NCBI GenBank assembly: GCA_009746045.1
Contig: RPFO01000041.1
Span: forward strand, 8,514,012-8,578,011
Direction of reading: 5' to 3'
Length of the DNA stretch: 64,000 bases
Source of the DNA: Mesostigma viride
Taxonomy: Eukaryota > Streptophyta > Mesostigmatophyceae > Mesostigmatales > Mesostigmataceae
The notes under the pieces: model-generated
What the model was told of the DNA's origin: nothing
The model's database searches: none
The model's input: only the letters and a program-made list of their open reading frames with translations
Part shown: positions 53,628 through 62,309 of the stretch, piece by piece
Numbering within the stretch: position 1 is the stretch's first letter
Layout: each line of letters starts with the position of its first letter
Translations under genes and position numbers: made by a program

Positions 53628-54103
53628 ACTTGCACTTTGTGCTCAACTTCTTGTCCCTTTTCAATCGGATGATGGTGCCGACCATGCAGGCTGTGCTTGT
53701 AGCTCCACTTGTTCATCTTATCAGCGACTCTCTCGACTGCCCGGCTGGCCCTGTTGGATCGCCCCATAAATGTGAGTGAGTCCGCCAGCATGTTGAGGGG
53801 GTTTGACGACTGGTGAACGATGTCCGATATTATCACCATCGCCTTGTCTGTCCTCTGCTGCCGTTTTGAAACAACCGGGAGCGCCTGCTCGTCGCCCGCT
53901 GGGGGCGCTTGCTCGACTGGAGGGGGTGCGTTCATGCCTGTGTCCAGCAGCGACTCCGCCGCTTCCGGTCTTGATTGCACGTACGGCGGGGGGCGCGCCA
54001 CGAAAAGTGTCTCGGGCTTTTCACTTTCCCACCCCGCCAGCAACAAGCTCAGGAACAGCATTGCGGCCAAGGTGGCGATCAAGTACACGCGTCTCATTGT
54101 CAT
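53465..54103 (-). pseudogene. Small membrane-anchored protein (paralogue 2), frameshifted at the C-terminus
   Basis: ATG at 54,103. N-terminal hydrophobic helix, then LLDTGMNAPPP, matching paralogue 1 position by position. The open frame continues to 53,465, but near 53,680-53,715 the homologous reading switches to the neighbouring frame, which ends in a KKLS...CK.KK.FSFG motif at a stop at 53,587. One indel therefore replaces the family C-terminus with unrelated sequence antisense to ART gene 3. It is either a real mutation or a sequencing error. Function unknown. Confidence 0.7.
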
Positions 54104-54141
54104 CCATTCCTCGATTCAAAGAGATTTATCTTTGATCAGTG

Positions 54142-54516
54142 ATGATGATCATGAACGGTCGAAAGAGGCCTTCCCGCAAGCGTAGTGCCCACAAGACCAA
54201 AGCGTCCACGCATAAATGGCCTTTATCTGGCGCCTTGGACGTGATAAGGCGGGCGGATGCGAGACGAGAAAGGGCGCAGTGGCCCATCCCGGGAGCGCTG
54301 GACGTTATAGACAGGGCAGACCTCAACCGAACCATGCGGGTTGCGGCCAGGCCTCGACCTATGTTCTCGACCTACCAAGTTCTGCCAGATGGCACCACCA
54401 CCGAGACACCTGATTCCATTGCGCGCAAGGAGGACTGGTGGAGGAATACGCAGGAGGCCATCATCAAAATGGCGCAAGAACTCCCGAGACAGCTGGGGTG
54501 GTACACACAAAAATGA
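54142..54516 (+). CDS. Small basic protein with a duplicated motif
   Basis: About 124 residues, ATG at 54,142 (a second in-frame ATG follows at 54,145). Very basic N-terminus (GRKRPSRKRSAHKTK), then two copies of a unit: WPLSGALDVIRRAD and WPIPGALDVIDRAD, 22-23 residues apart. The C-terminal part has TPDSIARKEDWWRNTQEAI. Divergent from paralogue 2 with 38 bp between starts. No known family; the basic tail suggests nucleic-acid or membrane association. Confidence 0.55.
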   Translation: MMIMNGRKRPSRKRSAHKTKASTHKWPLSGALDVIRRADARRERAQWPIPGALDVIDRADLNRTMRVAARPRPMFSTYQVLPDGTTTETPDSIARKEDWWRNTQEAIIKMAQELPRQLGWYTQK

Positions 54517-54636
54517 GACGGCGCACTATACATTGATTGAGCGGAAGAGTTTACATCCTAGCAGAAAAACTTCTCACCTATCTTGACAGATGGCGCATTC
54601 TCTGTGTTAATAAAGCTTTATTAATTCATCTCACAA

Positions 54637-55272
54637 TCACCCGTCCTTAACATGCCTATTAATGGAGACAATCACCCCGTCCTTGTACATGTGCGTGCGG
54701 GTGAACACTTCGGGCGCCGCTAGAACAGACTTGCGGACGTCTTCCCGCAACAGGTAGCACGTGTACGTGATGTTGAATGTCTGCGGGAGGTGTTCTGGGT
54801 CCAGGTAGACCCGGATGTGTTTGTCTGCATACTGCCCGAGACAGTTGATGACGGCTAGCCCCTTGGGGTCGCATTCCCCATTCCCCAGCATGACTCGTAT
54901 GTCAGCGTCACCCCTGATGTCTCGTATGATGTCGCTGTACGCCAGCTTTGGCACAGTGTGCACGTACTTCCCGGAGCGCGAATCGATCTCCAACACCCCG
55001 ATGTTGTTGAGCGCAAACGTGGTCGTGATCTCGAACTTGATGACCGCGCTTGGAGGCGTTTCAAGGCGTTCACCCACCCCGTCACGCGCCTCGCCCACAT
55101 TCACCCACCCCGTCATGCGGGGATCCACTAGCATCTCCAGGGCCTTGCTAACATCATCCAACGGGCCGCAGTCGTACGTGGGCAGACCATCCAAAAGCGC
55201 CTCTATGTCCATGAGCAACACCACACACAACACCATACAGAAAAACCAAGCCCTACAGGCGCACCTGGCCAT
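54637..55272 (-). CDS. Unknown protein with N-terminal hydrophobic helix
   Basis: 211 residues from ATG 55,272; the upstream TTG start is unlikely. Residues about 6-22 (CRAWFFCMVLCVVLLMD) form a signal-anchor-like helix. The rest is a mixed soluble domain (VIKFEITTTFALNNIGVLEI, HIRVYLDPEHLPQTFNITYT), beta-rich by look. The ATG overlaps the stop of the preceding gene as TGATG. A virion or secreted protein would be a guess. No family recognised. Confidence 0.6.
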   Translation of the reverse strand: MARCACRAWFFCMVLCVVLLMDIEALLDGLPTYDCGPLDDVSKALEMLVDPRMTGWVNVGEARDGVGERLETPPSAVIKFEITTTFALNNIGVLEIDSRSGKYVHTVPKLAYSDIIRDIRGDADIRVMLGNGECDPKGLAVINCLGQYADKHIRVYLDPEHLPQTFNITYTCYLLREDVRKSVLAAPEVFTRTHMYKDGVIVSINRHVKDG

Positions 55273-56224
55273 CAAGCGAAGAGCTTCATCCAAGGCCTGC
55301 GCCTGTCCCTAGCAGGAACCTTCAGCAGCACTGCCGCGAACGCCAACCCGCCGCGGTACAGCCTCTCCTCGCGAGTCAGCTCCGGGGCCGACCAGGCGGG
55401 GGGCTGGTTGTTGGCGGCCTCGAAGGCGGGGTACAGACTTTCGTACCTGGAGCCCCTGCTCGCAGACCTGTACAAGTCCATAAGACACTCGTACTCCAGA
55501 CGCGAGTATCCGCCGGCGCGGAATAGGAACATCATCTCGCAGAAAAAGAGGATGCCAGCCGGCAGCCCCGCGAACTTGTACGCCTGAGAGAAAACCCAGG
55601 CAGAGGCGAGCAGCGCCCGTTGGACCCGGTATCCCCCTTGGCGGCCAGCCACAGGGACCGGGTCAGGTGGTCCAGCTTGAGCGCCCCCCGCCGCACCCAA
55701 GCATTGTGCGAGTTGCTTGGGAAGAAAGAGTTGATGGCGCTCGAGTGATCCTTTGTCCACCACTCATCTCGACGCAGGGGCTCCGCTGCAGAAGAAACAA
55801 AATTGACTGTCTGTGCCCCCCCCCGCTTCACCATGCCCCTCAGAAGACCCGCGACCATGTCAAACATCCATTCATCATTCCTTATCGATGAAGCGTGGAG
55901 GAGGTACAGGGAGGGCAGCAGGACAAGGCGGGTGCGCTCGATGCGAACGTCGGAGTCGCTGGAGTCATAGCAGTCGCCCAGCAGGTCCTTGGCATCCACC
56001 AATCCTGTCCCCATGTCTGGAAGGATGACAAGGGGAGCAGGGTCAAACGGCTCTGTGTTGTGAGTAAGGAGCCTGAGAGCGCCCAGAGAGCCATAGCCAC
56101 CAAGCAAGATCTTTATCACAGCAAGCTGTCCCTTGCTGGGATGGAGGATCACGCCCCTCAGCTGTTCTGCCAGCGTCTTCTCGCGGCTAGTAACGGAGAT
56201 GGCGGGCCACGACCAATTGTACAC
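55272..56224 (-). pseudogene. Unknown protein, split by a homopolymer frameshift
   Basis: Upstream frame to about 55,630 contains KTLAEQLRGVILHPSKGQLAVIK, LVILPDMGTGLVDAKDLLGD and ALKLDHLTRSLWLAAKGD. The downstream frame begins at the same place and contains LLASAWVFSQAYKFAGLPAG, GYSRLEYECLMDLYRSASRGS and ELTREERLYRGGLAFAAVLL to stop 55,272. The switch falls in a run of five C at about 55,624-55,628. Joined length is about 310 residues. The first in-frame ATG is well inside, so the 5' end is uncertain. No known domain. Confidence 0.5.
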
Positions 56225-57266
56225 CCAGACTCTCGGGGGGTGCTGGATAAGCTGCCGGTGTCGCCCGCAAGAACGTCCGCCTTTATCTGTGACGCGGCAG
56301 GAACGTCGACGGGTTCGGATAGGCCTGCGGGAATCTCGCCATTCGCCTGTGAACGCCTCGAGCCTGTAACGTGGCAGATATCCGCGAGCAAAACGAGAAC
56401 GGTTTTCGAGTCAATGCGAGTCTATTAATGCAAATTCGCTCGAATTCCTGCGAGGGAACGCGATCTGTGCTTGCACTCGCCTGTTAACCACGATGCATTC
56501 ATTGCACGCTGGGGAAACGAACATGCTATCACCCACCTTGTGAAAAACGCGCAAACAGCGACTTCCTCGAATCGCGACGAAAGAAAGCCTTGACGAGGGC
56601 CATGCTCCGATTCCTCGACGTGTCGCGCGAGTGGTATGCTCCCCTCCCGAGTCGCGGTCCGGACTCGTGCAGGACCGCGGGGCAATCACCAGTACTTAGT
56701 ACTTACAGCAATCACTGACTTTGCGGTTTTGTTTTGTCCCGTCAGTCCGTCAGCGCGTCAGAAAAGTCCCGCCAGACCCTACACCCCTGGCTTCCCCGAG
56801 GGTCGCAGGGCGAATCTTGAGGGGATTTGCAGAATCCGATTTTGTCATTTCAGGGACGCTGGTCGCGAAAAACGGCAGGCAGGGGGGGGGGCGCTCAGTT
56901 TCCAGCGCTGACAATACTGGCAAACTTTTTCCCACGTCGACGACGATGACCTGTTATAGCGCACGTGACCAGGCGAGGTCCTAATTTACGCGAGAAAGAG
57001 CTTCCCTTGAGACGACGTCGCCTTGGAAAGAAGAGGAAGCCCGCAATCCTGCTGGTTCTATCGTAGGCAATTCGAACCCACGCAAATGTCCACTAATGTC
57101 CATTTAGTAAACGGCGGGAAAAACGAACTGATGAGCATAAGAGGTGCGTCTGAGCACCCTTTCTCGACTTCCTGCGGGTGCTGCGTCTGAGCACTAGATT
57201 CCTCACGGTCACGAACGTTTGGAAAGTTCCTTCCTCGCTGCACGCCTTCGATATCTCTCGCCCCGG
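56225..57266. other. One kilobase without a supported gene
   Basis: Only short overlapping ORFs. It contains a run of about ten G near 56,882-56,890 and AT-rich spots. It could hold decayed genes or regulatory DNA; I cannot support a feature. Confidence 0.4.
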
Positions 57267-58487
57267 ATGCGAGCCTCACGTCTCTTTCGCGCCCGACCCC
57301 TGCGTGCCTGTCGCTTGTCTCTCGCAGGATTGGACGAGTTGTTTTTCCCGGGCAGCGCCGAGAAGTACTCCCGCATTGTCGAGGCCGTCTCGCGGCTTGT
57401 TACAACACCCGAGGCACTCGGCAATGTGGAGAGGTCCGCCCTGCTGATGATCAAGATGGGCAAGATCCCCGCGAACATGGCGGCGGACATGCTACTGTAC
57501 CAGGCGACGTGGGAGAGGCGCCTTGTCCGCCCCGTTTCGACATGGTACAGATCCGGCCAAGTCCGCACCAGCGACGACCCCGTGCTGTTAGAGCGGGCCT
57601 TGTTCCTGGCACTGCGAGATGTGGCCCGGGAGGCTGTCTCAGAGGGCCACAAGCGCAGGTTCATCCGGGTCATCAACATCTTCAGGGGGCTCCTCAAGTG
57701 TGCGGCGACAGATCTCTCGGTGCGCAGGGCTGTCCAGACGTTCGTGGACCACCTTGCACCGAGGGTTCGCAAGGTCGGCAGCGACGGAATCGTCGTGCCC
57801 CCGCGCGGGGAAGATGGCCTGATACCATGGCACACTGACGCCTCGTACGGGATGTTCAACCTCTTCCCATATGATCAGACGACCCGTCTCCGGGCCCAGT
57901 GCGACAGGGAGGACGTGACCGGCCTCTTTTACCAGGCGATGTACGTGTACTTCAAGGGCGGGCTGAACAGGGACCACCCGACCCTGCTTGCGGGCATGTA
58001 CATCTGTGCTGCCGCCTTCGCGGGAGCTCCGGGGGTCGAGTTTGCGTTCCTGGGCTTGGTATCGTTCCGCGTGCGTTTCAAGGAGGAGGAATACGGGGTC
58101 CTGTTCAACACCTACCGCGCGGTGGCTCCAGACCTGCGCGAGACGTACGAGTCGGCCTTTGCGTCCGCCCAGTCGGTGATGGCGAGGCACATCCCAGGAG
58201 TGACGCTCTACGACGAAGTGTGCGACTGTGTCAACCCCAGCTCCTCTGCGGGTGAGGGGGTGCGAGGCTTCCAGGCGTGGGGGCGCTCTGTCCAGAACGC
58301 GGCTGAGGCGCGGGAGTGCGAGGCGCAGATGCGCAAGGGGATGGCAGGGGGGCTGGCCGCGGGCGCGCTCATGTTCGGCCTCGTAATCATGAGGATCCCT
58401 CGCGAGCGGATGACGCCCCCCTGGACCCGGCTGGCCCAGGCGTGGACGCAGGTGGAAGAGAGCGACGCGCAGACGCAGAGGTCCTAG
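57267..58487 (+). CDS. Unknown 406-residue protein with a C-terminal hydrophobic segment
   Basis: ATG at 57,267; the in-frame TTG at 57,219 is a less likely start. Largely helical: GSAEKYSRIVEAVSRLVTTPEAL, LLERALFLALRDVAREAV, AVQTFVDHLAPRVRKVG. The HTDASYG and DREDVTGLFYQAMYVYFKGG region is followed by a small-residue hydrophobic stretch near 370-388 (GGLAAGALMFGLVIM) that could span a membrane. The frame is fully open over 1.2 kb with high third-position GC, so it is very likely coding. No family recognised. Confidence 0.7.
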   Translation: MRASRLFRARPLRACRLSLAGLDELFFPGSAEKYSRIVEAVSRLVTTPEALGNVERSALLMIKMGKIPANMAADMLLYQATWERRLVRPVSTWYRSGQVRTSDDPVLLERALFLALRDVAREAVSEGHKRRFIRVINIFRGLLKCAATDLSVRRAVQTFVDHLAPRVRKVGSDGIVVPPRGEDGLIPWHTDASYGMFNLFPYDQTTRLRAQCDREDVTGLFYQAMYVYFKGGLNRDHPTLLAGMYICAAAFAGAPGVEFAFLGLVSFRVRFKEEEYGVLFNTYRAVAPDLRETYESAFASAQSVMARHIPGVTLYDEVCDCVNPSSSAGEGVRGFQAWGRSVQNAAEARECEAQMRKGMAGGLAAGALMFGLVIMRIPRERMTPPWTRLAQAWTQVEESDAQTQRS

Positions 58488-58671
58488 ACGCTTTTGCTTG
58501 GACTTGCTTTTACTCTATGTTCTTTGATTGGAAGGCGTGACACTCGATAAATGTATTCGCATCAGGATTTCATTACTAGGGTTTTATTACTGTATATTGC
58601 CGCCTTTTTTGATTAATGAACAAGTGTTTTGTATTGCTGGTGTTGAACGCTGCCCCTGAAGTATTTTATGA

Positions 58672-59841
58672 TCACCTCGTCTTCCTTGCGACCCCGGCGA
58701 CCCAAAATGTCCTCTTGCTTTCGGGGTCGTCCGGCAGGCGCACGTTGCCAGTAACCTTTACCCCGTGTGCGGCCAAGATGTCGGCCAGCTGGGGGGCGGG
58801 CACACGCCGCGTCATCCTGCTGCTGTGGCCCAGGTAGTCCATGAAGAAGAGCTTGCGGAAGTCGGCCACCGTGACGAACGCGCCGGGCTCGAGGGCGATC
58901 AGGTCGCTGTGGGTGAGGAACAAGCGCATGAAGGTGTCAAGCGCGGCTCGGTCAAGGGGCGGATTGGACTCCTCTTCGCACGAGGCGGCGTGGGCGGGGG
59001 TCGCGCCCAGGTCGTGCTCCTCCTCCTCGGCCGTTCTCCATTTAAGCCGGGCGGTGAGGGCGTCGCACGTGGGGTCGTCCTTCGGCCGCCACTTGTTCGA
59101 GGACCCCTGCTTCCTGCTGAAGGCGACCGTCAGCTTCTCTCTTAGCTCTCGTATCCAATTATTGATCCAGGTCGGTGGCGCCCCCCCGGACTTGGCCATA
59201 TGCGCGCGTATCTCTCGCAGACCCTTCAGGTCGGCCATGTCCAGCTCGGGGTAGTCGTGGCAATCGTCCAGGAAGCCCTCCTCGTCATCGGTGATCTCCG
59301 CGAACAGCCCGTGCTCCGTTGCGTACCCTACCATCCACTTGCGCAGGTCCTTCTTCTTGTTGATGGCGTCCCGCATAGCCAGGTACCTGTCGCCGTTGAA
59401 CCAATGGGGAAACGGCATCGTCTCCCTGCTTGTGGGCAGGGGCAGCGGCTTGACAAGGGCCACCTTCTGCAGCCAGTACCACTCGCCACCGACGCGCGCC
59501 TCCTGGCTGCAGCCGCTCACCTTCACCAGCACGCCGCCCTTGCCAGCCAGCACGGCCGTCCACAGCGCCAGGTCCTCCGACTTGGACGGGCCAGTGCTTC
59601 TGGGGGGGTCGGACGCTGGAGGGGGCGCCAGCTTCCTCGCGTCGTAGGCGGGGTGCCCCTTGACCGATATGAAGGCGTTGAAGGCAGCGCACACGGCGGC
59701 CAGGTCTGACCACTCTTGGATGTGGGCGGAGGGCCTGAGGCATGCGTCCACAAACTCGCACAACAGCTTGGCCAGCGTCATCTGGTCGGCGCGGAGGAAG
59801 GGCGGCTCGGCCATGTCCGTTGTGACCGACTCGGTCTGCAT
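58672..59841 (-). CDS. Unknown 389-residue protein with a possible winged-helix end
   Basis: ATG at 59,841, with MAEPPF at 59,814 as an alternative; the GTG further upstream is unlikely. The middle has GGEWYWLQKVALVKPLPLP, MPFPHWFNGDRY and an acidic patch (EITDDEEGFLDD). The C-terminal 90 residues (FVTVADFRKLFFMDYLGH, VPAPQLADILAAHGVKVTGN, RTFWVAGVARK) look like the wHTH tail on some viral primase-helicases, but no helicase motifs are present. It is convergent with the previous gene, 184 bp apart. Confidence 0.6.
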   Translation of the reverse strand: MQTESVTTDMAEPPFLRADQMTLAKLLCEFVDACLRPSAHIQEWSDLAAVCAAFNAFISVKGHPAYDARKLAPPPASDPPRSTGPSKSEDLALWTAVLAGKGGVLVKVSGCSQEARVGGEWYWLQKVALVKPLPLPTSRETMPFPHWFNGDRYLAMRDAINKKKDLRKWMVGYATEHGLFAEITDDEEGFLDDCHDYPELDMADLKGLREIRAHMAKSGGAPPTWINNWIRELREKLTVAFSRKQGSSNKWRPKDDPTCDALTARLKWRTAEEEEHDLGATPAHAASCEEESNPPLDRAALDTFMRLFLTHSDLIALEPGAFVTVADFRKLFFMDYLGHSSRMTRRVPAPQLADILAAHGVKVTGNVRLPDDPESKRTFWVAGVARKTR

Positions 59842-59978
59842 GTCATCAGTTGGTCGCGTCCAGTTGCTGATGGGCGAGAAATAGAATTGTGCGCCGTAGC
59901 CGCGCAACTCATCAGGTGCTCGTTCCGCGGTGCTACGAGTCTTGCACGCCACACTTGTGTTTTTTCTCCCATTATTCT

Positions 59979-60194
59979 ATGCAATTGTGTATGGCTTTCT
60001 GTAACGCGATCACCAAGAACGGGTGCCACTGCCGTAATCAGCGTGTGCGGGGGAACAAGTGCGCGGCCCATTCCGCAATGGGCAGACGACGACGACAAGG
60101 GGCTCGCCCGCACGCCACGAGGGCCTCGTCCGTGCTGCAGTACAGTGCGCAGGACATCATCGACAAGATCAATCAACTGAAAGGGGGGCGATGA
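59979..60194 (+). CDS. Small Cys/His zinc-motif protein
   Basis: 71 residues, ATG at 59,979 (or 59,991). The core CNAITKNGCHCRNQRVRGNKCAAH fits the C-x7-C-x(n)-C-x2-H knuckle of DUF5763-type mini-proteins found in viruses and algae. It is followed by a basic stretch and a helix (QDIIDKINQLKGG). It is too short for an enzyme; likely nucleic-acid or protein binding. It overlaps the end of the opposite gene by 22 bp. Confidence 0.62.
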   Translation: MQLCMAFCNAITKNGCHCRNQRVRGNKCAAHSAMGRRRRQGARPHATRASSVLQYSAQDIIDKINQLKGGR

Positions 60195-61097
60195 CGGCGT
60201 TTGAAATTGAGTGATGAACTTCTGTGAACAGCGCAGACAGCGCTACCCACAGCGCGTCTGTTCTTGCACAGGTTCCCGTTCCTTGTGACCCTCATGCATC
60301 TGGCCAGCTGGTCGACGTGACGCCTTAGTGTGATGTTATGCTTATGTCGCACAGGCACCCCTCTCTTACGCCCTGCCCTAGCCTGGGACGTCCCGTGACC
60401 TCCGCTCAGTTTTTCCCATTCCTCTGAAGACTTTTGGTACACGGATTGCGGCGTGCCAATCATAGTTGCCAGGGTGCCCTGTTCTGGGTCCACCTCCTCA
60501 AAGCCCAGACTTTTGTAGTAGGACACCAGATTCCTGCCTTGGGACACCACGTTCGCTTGTTGTGTGATAAACGGGTCTCCTCTGGGGGTCGTGGCCACCA
60601 ACATCCTGGTCAAAGCGTCTTTGAACCCTGACAGGTATCTTCTGGCCTCTTCCGGGTCCGTGTATGTTGGAGGAGGGGGGAGACGGGAATCACTCCGAGT
60701 TACAAGTGAGATAGTAGAGTTGGGAGCAACCTCTCGCACCAGCCCGGCAAACGTTTTCGGCCAACTTGCCCAGCCCCTTCATGGCGATTGTCTCCTCGTC
60801 GGTCGGCTGGCATTTTAGGGGGTCGGAATGGGGGGATGCGCGGGAGTAAAATGAATGGATCACGCGGTTGTTGGGATTCTCGATGTCAACTCCCGATTTT
60901 AAGAACAGCAGTTGTGCACCGGTTCGAGGATGCGGCACAGTCACTTCGACGGTGCCCCTGCTTCGATGCCACAACATGCGCAGGGGGGTTCCTTCCAGCG
61001 TCCGGCCCGTGTCCAACTGTCCTTTTTCTGCGGTACCTAAGGTGGTGGATGGCCCCGCGACATCTGTCGACTGCGCTGGGGTCACCGCTTGGGACAT
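60173..61097 (-). pseudogene. Zinc-motif protein, split by a one-base frameshift
   Basis: Upstream frame, ATG 61,097, contains EGTPLRMLWHRSRGTVEVTV and EETIAMKGLGKLAE. The reading then moves to the second frame near 60,740-60,765 (REVAPNSTISLVTR, DPEEARRYLSGFKDALTRML, YYKSLGFEEVDPEQGT) and ends with RCMRVTRNGNLCKNRRAVGS and CAVHR, the same zinc motif as in the gene at 59,979. Total about 300 residues. The two frames overlap by only 50 bp and join sensibly, so a single gene is likely. A role in DNA or RNA binding is possible. Confidence 0.58.
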
Positions 61098-61240
61098 GGC
61101 ATGGTGCTCGTCATGAAAGCCGCGAAATCGGCCATGGACGGCATGTCCCCGCCCCGAGCGCGCTTGGATAAAACATTATAAGAACTCAGGGATGGCCGGT
61201 CCGCCGATGGGTCTTCATTTTTCTTGCGCTTGGGGGGCAT
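61082..61240 (-). CDS. Short basic ORF preceding the zinc-motif gene
   Basis: 52 residues, ATG at 61,240: starts MPPKRKKNEDPSAD and contains SSYNVLSKRARGGDMPSM, with a nuclear-signal-like basic start. Its end overlaps the ATG of the next gene by 16 bp in another frame. It may be a separate peptide or the true N-terminus of that gene lost through another indel. Its start is only 15 bp from that of the divergent gene. Confidence 0.4.
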   Translation of the reverse strand: MPPKRKKNEDPSADRPSLSSYNVLSKRARGGDMPSMADFAAFMTSTMPCPKR

Positions 61241-61255
61241 GTTATATATATTTCA
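61241..61255. promoter_or_regulatory. 15-bp divergent spacer with a TATA-like core
   Basis: GTTATATATATTTCA separates the start codons of the minus ORF (61,240) and the plus gene (61,256). Such a short AT-rich spacer would have to work as a bidirectional promoter with almost no leader, unless the plus gene begins at a later ATG. Confidence 0.45.
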
Positions 61256-61840
61256 ATGCTGGATATAAATTCACACTCTAAAGGTGAGGACATGCACATG
61301 ATTGTCGGCAAAAGGCGCAAGATGCACACGGTTAGGGCCGCGGACGCGCGATTGTTAGACAGCATTCGTGAGCTCCATGCGACACTGCAGGATCCCTTGC
61401 TCACCCCTGCAGTCCGTTCGATGATTCAGAAGACATACAATTCGCTGCTAGCGCAGGTGGCCGACGAGGGGGCAGGAGCTCGAAACGCGGGGAGGGTCAG
61501 AGTGGGCGCCGGCCTCGTGGCACCTGGCCCTCCGCCACGAGTCCAGGATCATCACGACCTTCGGGATGAGTACGAGACGCAGCAGGAGCAATTACAGCGC
61601 GTGTGGAATATCCTATTGGATGACGATCTAACAAGTGAAGAGCGTTCCGACTTGGAAAGATTAAGACTGCGACTTCAGACCGATATCGAGCGCGGTGCCG
61701 GCCCGTCCTTAGGTCTGATCCCCAAGCTTGTGGCGCCCAGGCGGAATAAAAAACACCGAGTCGGCCAGACAGGGGTGCGCTTGAAACAGAAAACCACCGC
61801 TGTACGTAGACGTCCGCAGCGCCGTCCCCTAGCACTGTGA
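61256..61840 (+). CDS. Basic protein with two helical repeats
   Basis: 194 residues, ATG at 61,256. Two related segments, LDSIRELHATLQDPLLTPAV and LQRVWNILLDDDLTSEERSD, share an L..(I/V).....L.D..LT...R pattern and are each followed by a second helix. The last 40 residues are strongly basic (PRRNKKHRVGQ, RRRPQRRPLAL). It may be a DNA-condensing or virion-core protein; this is inference. Its stop is 4 bp from the stop of the next gene. Confidence 0.55.
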   Translation: MLDINSHSKGEDMHMIVGKRRKMHTVRAADARLLDSIRELHATLQDPLLTPAVRSMIQKTYNSLLAQVADEGAGARNAGRVRVGAGLVAPGPPPRVQDHHDLRDEYETQQEQLQRVWNILLDDDLTSEERSDLERLRLRLQTDIERGAGPSLGLIPKLVAPRRNKKHRVGQTGVRLKQKTTAVRRRPQRRPLAL

Positions 61841-61844
61841 CTTC

Positions 61845-62237
61845 TTACTCGACCGCGCAGTTGGTATGGCACAGCAGGAGACGCCTCCAACGGGCGGAGG
61901 GCTTGCGCGGGAGTTTGAGGCCCACGCTCTCGTGCAGAGTGACGGATATCCTGGCCACCTTGCACACGTCTAGGATGTGTTTCAGCTTCTCGGGCGTCAC
62001 ATTCACGGACCACTCCGCCTTAAACAGGTGCAACTCCTTGCGGTGGGCGGGGTAATCTTTGCCGTACGATATAAGCTGGCCCATGCCGTACATCCAGTTG
62101 CCCCATTCCTTCACCTCTATGATCCTGCCCCCCACGTCATCCAGGATGTCTATCTTCCCCCCGCGACAAACGACCTCTCTCCTGCCGCCTACCTTGGCAT
62201 TGTAGGCTGCCTGAACGTCCTTTTCTTTCACAGACAT
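61845..62237 (-). CDS. PD-(D/E)XK-type nuclease-like protein
   Basis: 130 residues, ATG at 62,237. VVCRGGKIDILDD supplies the conserved Asp; IIEVKEWGNW supplies the E-x-K; MGQLISYGKDYP is the following helix commonly seen in small restriction-like nucleases. KELHLFKAEWSVNV completes a beta-alpha fold. Known relatives act in DNA repair, recombination or viral genome processing. The length is right for a single minimal domain. Start and stop are tightly packed against neighbours. Confidence 0.68.
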   Translation of the reverse strand: MSVKEKDVQAAYNAKVGGRREVVCRGGKIDILDDVGGRIIEVKEWGNWMYGMGQLISYGKDYPAHRKELHLFKAEWSVNVTPEKLKHILDVCKVARISVTLHESVGLKLPRKPSARWRRLLLCHTNCAVE

Positions 62238-62309
62238 GTGACAGGGGAAAGGTACATAAGAATGCGTGTTTTTTTAAATAGTGACATCCGCAGCAGCGAT
62301 GGCGGTGTG

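Noticed and set aside
56411-56985. Several overlapping ORFs of 60-92 codons
   Set aside because: They overlap on both strands, lack motifs and have no consistent start or spacing pattern.
58672-59841. D5-like primase-helicase
   Set aside because: Only the C-terminal tail resembles the winged-helix end; Walker A/B and primase motifs are absent.
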